From a virus: 20,527 nt of DNA. The notes beneath the pieces were generated by a model. The model saw nothing but the letters and a program-made list of their open reading frames with translations, did no database searches and had not been told where the DNA came from. Of the stretch, positions 1-6,811 are shown piece after piece. The DNA lies in the IMG/VR virus record IMGVR_UViG_3300037193_000803, positions 1 to 20,527 of that record. One strand, 5' to 3'. Every line of letters starts with the position of its first letter. Position 1 is the first letter of the stretch. The translations under genes were made by a program, and so were the position numbers.

Positions 1-52
1 CGTCTACCCACTCGATATAGGGGAGCTTCTCCTTCGGATCGACGGCGCTCAT
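1..52 (-). CDS. Start of a tail/baseplate gene (cut by window edge)
   Basis: Only the first 17 codons are visible; they read MSAVDPKEKLPYIEWVD. The ATG at 52..50 overlaps the tape-measure stop codon as ATGA, the same coupling used elsewhere in this cluster, and a GA-rich stretch lies just upstream inside the tape-measure gene. In contractile-tailed phages the gene after the tape measure is normally a tail-tip, hub or baseplate protein, so that role is inferred from position alone. Too little protein is present for family recognition. Confidence 0.6.
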   Translation of the reverse strand, partial: MSAVDPKEKLPYIEWVD

Positions 53-1677
53 TTCGTGGGCTCCAGACTAGCCATCGTCGCGCGCGTGGTGTCGCGTACA
101 GCGCGGCTCGCTTCGCGCGCAATGAACTTGGCTTGTGCTGCGGAGGTGCCGGGCGGAACAGTGACGCTCACTTGCGGCGCGAGTTCCACGTAGTTCGTAG
201 TCGTCACGGGAGCTTTCACGGGGCCCGTCGCTACTGCGGCCGTGGGCGCGACGTTACCAAAAGCGCTCTCGCCTCCGAAGGCTTGGCGGAAGTTTCGGAG
301 TTGTCCCTGTTCCTCATGACGCAGACGATCGGCATTGAGCGTCTGTTGAGTCTGCGCGGCCGTCAGCTTCCCGATCTGCCCAGAGGTGTCCACGGTTAGC
401 TTCGACTTCAGTTCCGCGGGTAGCGACAAGCCACCTACGAAAGCGTTCCAGGAGTTCTGCATTTCCAGAACCTTCGTCTGGAAGTCGATAGCGATCCCGT
501 TAATGATAATGCCAACACTGATCCGCAAACGCTCGAAGCCGTTCCCCGCGTCCAGGCAGAACATAAGGAACACGCCCAGCACTGAATCTAGATTGATGAA
601 CGCTCCTTCTTTGAAGTCCGCCCAGAAGTTGGACACCGTTGCTTCGAGGTCGAAGAACCACGCGCGCACCTGTTCCGCGGTGCCCGCTCCGAACCAGGCG
701 TCAAGAAGGTCCGCCATTGCGGAGCCTTCACCTTCTAGAAACGAAATGAAGTCGTCGACGATCAGGAACAGTGCAAGCCAGCCCAGAACCAGCGGGGCGA
801 GCGAAGCCGTTGCCGCGATGATCGCCGGAGCGAACTTTGCCACTAGTGCCAGCATGCCGACCATAGCGACGCGACCGATCCGCTCGAAGAGTTGGATCCT
901 CCCCGACCACTCACGGAACAGACCGATCCCCTTCGCGGCCCAGACGGCCAGCTTGGAGAGCGCGGGAACCAGGAACGAAACGAGTTGGATCTGAAGTCCC
1001 TTCGTCGCGTACCCGAAGCGATCCAAGTTGTCGCGCATTTCCGCGGTATCTTCGATCAGCGTGGTGGACATCGTCCCGTGGAGTTCCTCGAACTCCTGAC
1101 GAAGCTTCGCTACCCCTTCTTCCCCTTCGTTCAGGAGCGGGATCAACTCCACGCCTCCCTTGCCGAACAGTTTCACAGCGGCGCGCGCTTGCTCCGCACC
1201 TTTCGGGATCTTGCTGAACTCGCTGACGATCGACGGGAACAGTTGCTCCAGCGGCTTGACTTGCCCCTCTGCGTTCTTGACGTCGATCCCCAGATCGCTG
1301 AACACCTTCGCGGTTTCGGCTCCGCCTTGCGCTGCGTCCGCTGCGGCTAGCGACAACTTACGGAGGCCCGTCGTCAACGACTCCGCGCTAGAGCCGGACA
1401 TTTGCGCGGCGTAACCATACTGCTCCAGAAAGCCTGTGCTGACGTCGAGTTGATTCGCGACGTCGTTCAGCGCGTCGATCTGCTGGGTTACGTTGTCGAT
1501 CATCGAACGCACAGCGCCTACGAGCTCCGCGCCCACGAACGCGGTAGCCGCTGCGGTTACCATCCCACCCAGGCCTTTCAGCTTCGCCGTCAAGCCCTGT
1601 ACCCCGACGTCCGCGCGCTTCAGCTGCGAGGCGTCTACGGTGAAACCGAAATGGGTTAGTACTTCCTGAAGGGCCAT
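49..1677 (-). CDS. Tail tape measure protein
   Basis: A 542-residue protein that should fill the tail tube and set tail length. It is Ala/Leu-rich and mostly helical. A hydrophobic stretch at about residues 270-310 is followed by an acidic motif (VDDFISFLEGEGSA), a combination common in tape measure proteins of this phage group. The C-terminal ~90 residues are Gln/Ala/Thr-rich. It lies directly after the frameshifted tail chaperone, the classic position for this gene, with one base between the chaperone's frameshifted stop and this ATG. It is short for a tape measure; at the usual ~0.15 nm per residue it would give a tail of roughly 80 nm, which is an inference. The next gene overlaps its stop by ATGA. 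Identification rests on position, composition and motif. Confidence 0.88.
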   Translation of the reverse strand: MALQEVLTHFGFTVDASQLKRADVGVQGLTAKLKGLGGMVTAAATAFVGAELVGAVRSMIDNVTQQIDALNDVANQLDVSTGFLEQYGYAAQMSGSSAESLTTGLRKLSLAAADAAQGGAETAKVFSDLGIDVKNAEGQVKPLEQLFPSIVSEFSKIPKGAEQARAAVKLFGKGGVELIPLLNEGEEGVAKLRQEFEELHGTMSTTLIEDTAEMRDNLDRFGYATKGLQIQLVSFLVPALSKLAVWAAKGIGLFREWSGRIQLFERIGRVAMVGMLALVAKFAPAIIAATASLAPLVLGWLALFLIVDDFISFLEGEGSAMADLLDAWFGAGTAEQVRAWFFDLEATVSNFWADFKEGAFINLDSVLGVFLMFCLDAGNGFERLRISVGIIINGIAIDFQTKVLEMQNSWNAFVGGLSLPAELKSKLTVDTSGQIGKLTAAQTQQTLNADRLRHEEQGQLRNFRQAFGGESAFGNVAPTAAVATGPVKAPVTTTNYVELAPQVSVTVPPGTSAAQAKFIAREASRAVRDTTRATMASLEPTK

Positions 1678-1678
1678 G

Positions 1679-2265
1679 TCAGATCCTGGGCGGGTTCTTC
1701 GCTCGGTTGATCGCTTCTTGTTCCGCTTCTACTTCGTCGATCGCGTCTAGTATTTCGTTGGCCTCCAGAAGGTTATAGAAGGACCACTGTTTCATTACGC
1801 CTTCAAAGGTGGCGTTAAACCTTCCACTAAGAACTACGTTCCAGGCGAGCCAGTTGGGGCGGGCGCTGACGGGGACGATGAATCGTGCTCCGTCTTTTTG
1901 GAAACGGCGTTCTTGACGGCGGCTAAAAAATCCTTACCCAGATTCAATTCGAAATTGAAGATCAGCCACTTGATCAAGTGATCGTAGTTACCGGCGAAAT
2001 GCGTGTTGAACACTTGCTCCAGAGGAACTGACTTCCCGTTGGTGTGAACGAGCGTGTTCTTTCGGAACGTCGTATAGAACTCGTTCATAGCTGGCCGGAG
2101 TTCCTTGGAGCGGAGAGCCCCTAGGATCACTTCGATCATACTGTCCGGGTTCTGTGCGGAGGCGCACAGATTGACGAGCGTGCAAAAGACAGGGATACCG
2201 TCTTCCGCTAGGAGTTGCGTGCACTCATAGCGGAAGGCCCCGAGGGTTATGCTTTCGGTCTTCAT
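1679..2265 (-). CDS. Tail assembly chaperone, long form by -1 frameshift (GT-like)
   Basis: The long product of the chaperone gene. Reading starts at the ATG at 2265, continues in frame to the slippery heptamer T TTT TTA at 1930..1924, and slips back one base. It then continues through 81 further codons to TGA at 1681..1679, for a total of about 195 residues. The -1 frame opens only just upstream of the slip site (TAA at 1936..1934) and is then uninterrupted to the base before the tape measure ATG. Its C-terminal part reads like real protein: a Trp-rich stretch (RPNWLAWNVVLSGRFNATFE) followed by an acidic helix (WSFYNLLEANEILDAIDEVE). This is the lambda G/GT scheme, in which the T extension recruits tube protein. 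An alternative is an independent 38-aa ORF starting at ATG 1795, but the open frame upstream of it argues for fusion. Confidence 0.82.
1834..2265 (-). CDS. Tail assembly chaperone, short form (G-like)
   Basis: A 143-residue protein between the tail tube and tape measure genes, the fixed position of tail assembly chaperones, which bind the tape measure and help tube subunits assemble around it. The body up to about residue 112 is ordinary mixed helical sequence (for example HFAGNYDHLIKWLIFNFELN). After a run of Ts in the DNA, the last ~20 residues become low-complexity Ser/Pro/Ala. That change fits a dead-end tail of the unshifted frame, because the -1 frame is open over the same DNA. The ATG at 2265 follows the leader AGAAAGCAACCCCC, which has a weak SD and is shared with another gene of this window. 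No separate homology search was possible; the call rests on synteny and the frameshift architecture. Confidence 0.85.
   Translation of the reverse strand: MKTESITLGAFRYECTQLLAEDGIPVFCTLVNLCASAQNPDSMIEVILGALRSKELRPAMNEFYTTFRKNTLVHTNGKSVPLEQVFNTHFAGNYDHLIKWLIFNFELNLGKDFLAAVKNAVSKKTEHDSSSPSAPAPTGSPGT
1924..1930 (-). promoter_or_regulatory. -1 ribosomal frameshift site, T TTT TTA
   Basis: On the coding strand the zero frame reads GAT TTT TTA GCC. T TTT TTA fits the X XXY YYZ rule perfectly and is the heptamer known from HIV-1 gag-pol. It sits 6 bases after the last stop in the -1 frame, at the extreme 5' edge of the overlapping open frame. A weak stem (CCGTC at 1919..1915 with GACGG at 1894..1890) could form a few bases downstream. 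The efficiency is not predictable here. Confidence 0.8.
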
Positions 2266-2291
2266 GGGGGTTGCTTTCTGCCGCTTCGGTT
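2266..2291 (-). promoter_or_regulatory. Leader of chaperone gene, copy of a repeated 5' element
   Basis: On the coding strand this leader carries AACCGAAGCG, then a few bases, then GAAAGCAACCC directly before the ATG. Both blocks recur, in the same order, in front of the small gene that starts at 5733. The SD-like part is AGAAAG. It could be a conserved translation-initiation leader or a relic of duplication; the sequence does not decide. Confidence 0.45.
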
Positions 2292-2295
2292 ACGG

Positions 2296-2727
2296 CTAGT
2301 CAGTTCCGCCCTGGAAGTCGACACAATCTGTGCAATCGAAATTCCAGTCGCGGTTCTTGGCCGTCTTGTCGCCGGAGCGATCCGGCGGCTTGACGATCCA
2401 GGCTTTGGCGGAGGTAAACAGATCGGTTCCGTTGTTGTCCTTCACGACTACGGGAACGATACCGCTCCCGCCGTCGGTCAAGAGATCAGCGTTTAGCAAC
2501 GCGGACAGGAAGTCGTTAGACTTCGAGGTCTGCATTAGCTTGATCACCAGGCGAGCGTTCTTGTTCTCGTTCTTGGAGCGGCTGGTGTGTCCGTCGGTTC
2601 CGACTACCTTCACGAAGGAGTCTTCATCATAGACGACGGTGAAAAACTCACCGTCCGCCCAGCCACTGATCGGCACACCTCCGACTAGGAGCGTCTGCCG
2701 CTTGGGGTCATAAAGTCGAGTCGTCAT
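2296..2727 (-). CDS. Tail tube protein, DUF3277-like
   Basis: A 143-residue protein forming the inner tail tube. Features match DUF3277: an N-terminal YDPKRQTLLVGGVPISGWADG, a D-x-F near residue 37, the segment GTDGHTSRSKNENKNARLVI, then LMQTSKSNDFLSALLNAD. A late AWIVKPPDRSGDK and a C-terminal W-x-F-D followed by a Gly-rich end complete the pattern. It lies directly after the sheath gene and before the chaperone, the standard sheath-tube-chaperone-tape order of myoviruses. The SD GGGAG lies 8 bases before the ATG. It probably forms hexameric rings stacked under the sheath. Family recognition is from memory of conserved positions, not from a search. Confidence 0.9.
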   Translation of the reverse strand: MTTRLYDPKRQTLLVGGVPISGWADGEFFTVVYDEDSFVKVVGTDGHTSRSKNENKNARLVIKLMQTSKSNDFLSALLNADLLTDGGSGIVPVVVKDNNGTDLFTSAKAWIVKPPDRSGDKTAKNRDWNFDCTDCVDFQGGTD

Positions 2728-2753
2728 TGTGGGATCTCCCTAGGTCGCGCGGC

Positions 2754-4082
2754 TTACGCGCTTGCCGTTCCGGTAACACGAACTAGATGAATTGCGCCCG
2801 CCAGATCGAAACCGAAACGGACGTTATTGAGTTCGCGAGCTTGCTTGTCCGCGGTCGGGACGTTCGCGATCTTCGGGGCCGTGACGCTCGGAGCGGTGTC
2901 CTTCGAGATACCGCCCACGTCTTGGCCTTCCTTGATCTGTGCGCGGATCTCACCTTCCACGGAGTTGATCCCGTCTTGCGTATACGCGACCTTCGGGTTT
3001 GCAAGCTGAAGCGAAACGATTCGCTCCTGTCCGCGGATCTTGAACCAGTCCAGGAACCGAACGACGTCGAGCCACTCTCCGCCAGCGACCTTGCCGTCTA
3101 GCGTGTGATTCGCGCCAGCCGTTCGAATGTAAGTCGTGTAGTTCTTGGCGCGGAGGTTCGTCTTCTGCGTCGGGGTGAGAGCGTCGAACGGCGAACCGAC
3201 GATCGTTTTGAACGCCCAGGTGTCCGAACCCGGATCGCTTTGGAGGCGCTCTCCCAACTGGCCTACAGCGCGGTAGTCGCCGGTATCCTGAAGGACGAAG
3301 GTGCAAGACGTCCGGCCTTGCGTCGCGGCCTGCAAGTCCTCCCCAATGTCGTCATTGGAGCCGGAGCCGTAAGCGCGATCCTCCGACGTCTGACACAGGA
3401 AAATCTTGTTCAAGGTTTCGATGTAGTCGGCGATCGCGACTTGCGGCGCCTTGCCGTGGAGTTCGTACGCGAGCGCGTACCAATCATCGTCTTCGTCACG
3501 GATCGCGGCGATCTGCGTCGCGAGCGAAGCGTTTGCCGTCGTCTCGATCAGACTGAGGTTCGAGCTCCAGTCTTTGACGTAGCAGACCTTCCCGGCCGCC
3601 ATCGTCAGGCGCAGCACACCCGAGGCGTTCGCCGCGGTAATGTCCGTGATATTGCCTGTGATGTCCGCGGCAAGGCCGGTGCAAATCTCCGCGGCCGTCG
3701 CGTCCACGTCGGAGGTGTAGGACGCGATCACTTCTTCTTCCGTGTCTTCGCGGTAGACGGTTACGGTATACGTCGTCTCGTTCGCGACGGCCGGAGTGAA
3801 CTCCTGGATCTGCGTCAGCGGCGAAGTCAGTCGACCCACCTTCACCTGAGAAGGCTTCGGGTCTTGCGCGCAGAAAGCCGCCATCATTTTATAGACCGGC
3901 GAGCCTTCGTCAAAACCTTCTTCGATCAGCGTGTCGAGCGCCGTATCCGGTTCGTAGGTGTGCGTGAGAGCGTCCGTCCACTCCGTGAAGTAGGCCAGAA
4001 GCAGCGCGGTTCCAAAGCCCACGCGCGTTAGGGCGGGGCCGGAACCCGTGATAGCAATGGTAGCGAAATCTGAAAGACTCAT
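2754..4082 (-). CDS. Tail sheath protein, DUF3383-like
   Basis: A 442-residue contractile sheath subunit. The N-terminus places tape-like beta strands after a short hydrophobic start. A middle insertion domain (about residues 95-215) is rich in Thr/Ala and beta-like. The C-terminal domain includes FKTIVGSPFDALTPTQKTNL, the segment YIRTAGANHTLDGKVAGGEW, and LDWFKIRGQERIVSLQLANP. These resemble the DUF3383 sheath family of Acinetobacter and Pseudomonas myoviruses. The gene immediately precedes the tube gene. The start ATG has SD AAGGA at 7 bases, and that SD overlaps the stop codon (TAA) of the neck gene upstream, so translation is probably coupled. The sheath marks the phage as a myovirus. Confidence 0.9.
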   Translation of the reverse strand: MSLSDFATIAITGSGPALTRVGFGTALLLAYFTEWTDALTHTYEPDTALDTLIEEGFDEGSPVYKMMAAFCAQDPKPSQVKVGRLTSPLTQIQEFTPAVANETTYTVTVYREDTEEEVIASYTSDVDATAAEICTGLAADITGNITDITAANASGVLRLTMAAGKVCYVKDWSSNLSLIETTANASLATQIAAIRDEDDDWYALAYELHGKAPQVAIADYIETLNKIFLCQTSEDRAYGSGSNDDIGEDLQAATQGRTSCTFVLQDTGDYRAVGQLGERLQSDPGSDTWAFKTIVGSPFDALTPTQKTNLRAKNYTTYIRTAGANHTLDGKVAGGEWLDVVRFLDWFKIRGQERIVSLQLANPKVAYTQDGINSVEGEIRAQIKEGQDVGGISKDTAPSVTAPKIANVPTADKQARELNNVRFGFDLAGAIHLVRVTGTASA

Positions 4083-4092
4083 GATCGGTTCC

Positions 4093-4653
4093 TTACGCGG
4101 GAGGTACGTACTCCGTATTGACGGTCTGAATGTCTTCTACTGGTTCGTCATCATACGAAACAGTCGTGTTGAACACAGCGACGAAAAAGGCCGCGGGGTA
4201 CGCGCGATCTTCTTCCACTTCTTCGGAGGCTTCGATGTCCGAAAACTCTGAGATACCAATTCCGATATTACTCAAACGCTCGAGATTCGTAGGGAGTTCG
4301 AGACGCGATCGGATGTTCTCCGCGATCGGGAAAGCTAGACCGTTGTCCGTACCGTCATCCTGTTCCACTACGATCTTGATTGAGACAACACGGTTACCGA
4401 AAGACGATCGAGTAAAGCCGGACTTACCGTCGCCAATATCCGCAACGTGTTCCGTTCTGATTTCGTCGTGGCCGATCTTCATGCATCGGATCGGCTTGAT
4501 CTTGACGAGAACACCGGCCGGGCTTGGGTGCCGGCCCGCCTGTTCTGCGCCGTCAACGGGTGCGTCGACTTCCGGCCCTTCGAGGTCGGGGCCGATACCC
4601 GCGATGTCTTCACACAGCGCCTTGAACCCGGTGAGGATTGAACCCAGCGTCAC
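4093..4653 (-). CDS. Putative tail terminator/neck protein
   Basis: A 186-residue protein starting at a GTG (4653..4651) that overlaps the upstream stop as GTGA. A longer open frame continues upstream to 4920, but that part is Arg/Gln/Gly-rich out-of-frame sequence from the upstream gene and is rejected. The N-terminus is helical (TLGSILTGFKALCEDIAGIG). The centre is beta-rich and basic (GVLVKIKPIRCMKIGHDEIR), and the C-terminus is acidic (SDIEASEEVEEDRAYPAAFF). It lies between the gp10-like gene and the sheath, where tail-terminator or tail-completion proteins are encoded. The function is inferred from position; I do not recognise a specific family. Confidence 0.8.
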   Translation of the reverse strand: MTLGSILTGFKALCEDIAGIGPDLEGPEVDAPVDGAEQAGRHPSPAGVLVKIKPIRCMKIGHDEIRTEHVADIGDGKSGFTRSSFGNRVVSIKIVVEQDDGTDNGLAFPIAENIRSRLELPTNLERLSNIGIGISEFSDIEASEEVEEDRAYPAAFFVAVFNTTVSYDDEPVEDIQTVNTEYVPPA

Positions 4654-5114
4654 GACACAACCTCCGCTCCGATGCTGGCGCGGAACTGGCCCGAGTCGAT
4701 ACCCGGCACGCTGGAGCCCTTGCGCTTGATCGTGCTGTCTGCGTTCGCGGGCTGGAGAGCGCCGCTCGCAATGCGCGCCTGAATCTCCCCTTTGACCTTC
4801 AGGCCCACAAGGTTCAGCGCTTGCTCCGCGGTCATGCGACCGGAAGCTACTTGCTCCGCAGCGCGCTTGATCATTTCCTTGATCCGCGATTCGTTGTCCC
4901 GGACGTAGCCGGCGAGCCACTCACGGGGCGGAGCGTTCCACGTTCCGTTCTCCAGCCACTCCGCGACTTGACCCACGGTGACGACTTCGCCGCGCTCCGT
5001 CGCGTAAGTCTTCGAGGCTTCCGCTCCGAACACGCCCACGCGCAAACGCGGCTGCTTCTTGACTACCGAAGCCATGAGCTTTCGGTAACCCTTGTCACGA
5101 ACTACCGTCGTCAC
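4650..5114 (-). CDS. Neck/tail-completion protein, HK97 gp10-like
   Basis: A 154-residue protein with an early basic part, then RLRVGVFGAEASKTYATERG, VGQVAEWLENGTWNAPPREW and a long amphipathic helix (RDNESRIKEMIKRAAEQVAS). The middle segment, with a small beta strand, A-E-x-x-E-N-G-T and P-P-R-x-W-L, resembles HK97 gp10-type head-tail joining proteins, where a V-A-x-x-x-E-x-G and a P-R-x-F motif occur. I chose the GTG at 5114, which overlaps the upstream stop as GTGA; a GTG at 5138 would add eight residues. A GTGA overlap also links it to the next gene. Domain assignment is moderate; the coding status is strong. Confidence 0.78.
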   Translation of the reverse strand: MTTVVRDKGYRKLMASVVKKQPRLRVGVFGAEASKTYATERGEVVTVGQVAEWLENGTWNAPPREWLAGYVRDNESRIKEMIKRAAEQVASGRMTAEQALNLVGLKVKGEIQARIASGALQPANADSTIKRKGSSVPGIDSGQFRASIGAEVVS

Positions 5115-5398
5115 AGCGCACCCCGGCCGGCACAGCACAGCGTCTCCAGACGACGGCGTTCCTTCAGGTAGACGGAGGTCGAATCCGAACCGGGCTGCGG
5201 CTTCAGACGCGTCTCCCGCCCACGGGGGGAGCTTTGCAGCTTGTGAGCGGCAAGGGCCCCGTGGGCTTGGTTCGTCTTCGTCCCGAACACCTCCGCGTCC
5301 GTCTCCGCTTCCGCGTCGTCAAGCGCGGCCTGGACCGTCGCATCCAAGCTCTGTGCGAACTCAGGGTAACGGACGCGGAACGCTGCGAGGTCGAGCAT
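5111..5398 (-). CDS. Head-tail connector, DUF4054-like
   Basis: A 95-residue protein beginning LDLAAFRVRYPEFAQSLDAT, the F-x-x-x-Y-P-E-F signature typical of DUF4054 and related head-tail adaptors. It continues with an acidic helix (DDAEAETDAEVFG) and GALAAHKLQSS, where the Ala-His pair is also typical. It sits between the capsid gene and the gp10-like gene, where portal-adaptor proteins are found. There is no clear SD in front of the ATG; translation may be coupled, as the upstream gene ends 20 bases earlier. It is shorter than usual for the family, and its last ~30 residues are basic. Confidence 0.78.
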   Translation of the reverse strand: MLDLAAFRVRYPEFAQSLDATVQAALDDAEAETDAEVFGTKTNQAHGALAAHKLQSSPRGRETRLKPQPGSDSTSVYLKERRRLETLCCAGRGAL

Positions 5399-5418
5399 GG
5401 GAGGACACGGGGAGGGGC

Positions 5419-5733
5419 TTACGCTGCGGGCTGGGCTTGCGCCTCGATCAACTGGACGATCTGCGGGAGGTGCGTGGGCTCGATCTTCATGGGCCCGCGG
5501 CCGTCGTCGACCAGCACGGACACCAGCCCCTTCTTGAACTTTTTCTCCAAGCCGAACGGGAGGATCTCCAGGAGCTTCTTTCCGGTGATCTCCGTCATCG
5601 TTGGCTTGGCCGCTACGACGACGGGAACTCCGGTGTTCAGCTTGTTGGCCCAGAAACAGATCGTGTTCTGGCCCTTCACACCGTTCGGCCCCAGCGACGT
5701 CAGCGGCATTTCGTTCTGAATGTAAAACTTCAT
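5419..5733 (-). CDS. Small unknown protein after the capsid gene
   Basis: A 104-residue protein with a beta-rich start (KFYIQNEMPLTSLGPNGVKG), a Lys-rich middle (FGLEKKFKKGLVSVLVDDG) and a helical C-terminus ending in Ala/Gln/Pro. I do not recognise the family. It lies between the major capsid and connector genes, so a minor head or head-fibre role is possible. SD AGGAAAG precedes the ATG in a leader (CAGGAAAGCAACCC) that resembles the one at the chaperone gene. No membrane segment or signal peptide is visible. Confidence 0.75.
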   Translation of the reverse strand: MKFYIQNEMPLTSLGPNGVKGQNTICFWANKLNTGVPVVVAAKPTMTEITGKKLLEILPFGLEKKFKKGLVSVLVDDGRGPMKIEPTHLPQIVQLIEAQAQPAA

Positions 5734-5762
5734 GGGTTGCTTTCCTGTTTCACGCTTCGGTT
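5734..5762 (-). promoter_or_regulatory. Leader of small unknown gene, copy of a repeated 5' element
   Basis: On the coding strand the leader reads AACCGAAGCG, a short spacer, then GGAAAGCAACCC before ATG 5733. The same two blocks stand in the same order before ATG 2265. The GGAAAG part is a good SD. The remaining gap up to the capsid stop at 5801 shows no promoter or terminator I trust. Confidence 0.45.
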
Positions 5763-5800
5763 TTCACGCCTGAACTTCGATCACTCTTCTGCGTTCGCGA

Positions 5801-6772
5801 TTACAGATCGCGATCCGCGTACGCGCACGCGAGCGGGATTCGGAAGGTGACGCCTCCCGTTCGTGCGTGACACGGAACGTGGAACGCAAGGTTCTTGGCT
5901 TGCGGCGGGAGTTGCTCGAACTCCTGGGAGATCACGAGATTCACCACCAGAGGTGACTTCTCGTAGCAAACCCAGCGTGGCCCCGTCCCCGCAGCATCGG
6001 CCAGATCGAGCTTATGCCATTGCTCGATCGAAGTGATGTAGGGGTTATTGGACAGGAACGCGGACATGATCGTCCGGCCGTAGTCGGCGCCCACGGGGCG
6101 AAGCAGAAAGCCGAACGACTCCGTGTCCAGGATCATCGTATTCGGCTTGTGCCGCGTCTTCGTGGTCGACACGATCGCGTTCGCAAACGCGGTCAAGTCC
6201 GCCAGCATCGAATCCGCAGACGTCGCGATCGTCCAGTTCCCGTTGGGGAGGTTGACGACCGGAACGGCTGCGGAGTTGAGGAACCCCGTCAACCCGTGTT
6301 GCGCGTTGCCGAAAGCCGCGATGTCGTCGATCGTGTATTCGATCGCCTGGCTCGCAGCCTGGATCCGCTTTTCGTCCAATCGACTCCGCGCGAACTGAAT
6401 CGCTCGGATGTCCTGTAGCGAATAGTCGTAGCTCGCACCAACGGACTTGCAGACCGCAGGAACGCGCGTCACGAACGCAGCGACGGCCGGGAGATCGTCC
6501 GCGTAGTTCGCGATGATCTTCGCTAGACCCGTGGTGTCCCACTGATCGTAAGCGAAGGTCTCCGCGCCGTTTGGAACGGAGGTGTCCACGGGGATGAAGC
6601 GGCGCGCGTCTGCCGGCGCGTACTCCACGTCATAGGCTTGCGCCTGAACGTACTCCAGGGACTTCGCAATGAAGCCCGTTTCGTTTGCGTCCAAACGGGT
6701 GCCGTCCGGGTTGGTAACGCCCAACCCGGTGAGCAACATCGAAAGGAAAGGGATGTTCTGACGGAATCGCAT
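5801..6772 (-). CDS. Major capsid protein, DUF2184-like
   Basis: A 323-residue protein that should assemble the icosahedral shell. The N-terminus (RFRQNIPFLSMLLTGLGV), the Y-A-P-A-D-A-R-R-F-I-P-V segment, and the helix VGASYDYSLQDIRAIQFAR match the DUF2184 capsid group. So do QAIEYTIDDIAAFGNAQHGL, with its G-L-T-G-F-L-N, and the domain with PNTMILDTESFGFLL. These proteins are HK97-fold. The ATG has a strong SD (AGGAG, 9 bases). It follows the cement gene and the protease-scaffold gene, the usual maturation order. There is no long N-terminal delta domain, consistent with scaffold being supplied separately by the upstream gene. Confidence 0.92.
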   Translation of the reverse strand: MRFRQNIPFLSMLLTGLGVTNPDGTRLDANETGFIAKSLEYVQAQAYDVEYAPADARRFIPVDTSVPNGAETFAYDQWDTTGLAKIIANYADDLPAVAAFVTRVPAVCKSVGASYDYSLQDIRAIQFARSRLDEKRIQAASQAIEYTIDDIAAFGNAQHGLTGFLNSAAVPVVNLPNGNWTIATSADSMLADLTAFANAIVSTTKTRHKPNTMILDTESFGFLLRPVGADYGRTIMSAFLSNNPYITSIEQWHKLDLADAAGTGPRWVCYEKSPLVVNLVISQEFEQLPPQAKNLAFHVPCHARTGGVTFRIPLACAYADRDL

Positions 6773-6811
6773 TGTCTTGTTCTCCTAAAAGTCTTCGATA
6801 GCTGCGAGGGG

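Noticed and set aside
1681-1795. Independent 38-aa ORF starting at ATG 1795
   Set aside because: The same frame stays open far upstream with protein-like sequence, so this is better explained as the C-terminal part of the frameshift product.
1894-1900. C AAA AAG as an alternative slippery site
   Set aside because: The P-site codon would mispair after slipping, and T TTT TTA a few codons upstream fits perfectly and lies at the edge of the open -1 frame.
3105-4031. Long plus-strand open frame (308 codons) opposite the sheath gene
   Set aside because: It is the antisense shadow of the sheath gene, Arg/Val/Asp-rich with no domain, and no SD; a GC-rich genome with strong codon bias produces such frames.
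4654-4920. Upstream extension of the neck gene to an earlier start
   Set aside because: The extra residues are Arg/Gln/Gly/His-rich out-of-frame sequence of the gp10-like gene; the GTGA junction at 4653 gives a natural start.
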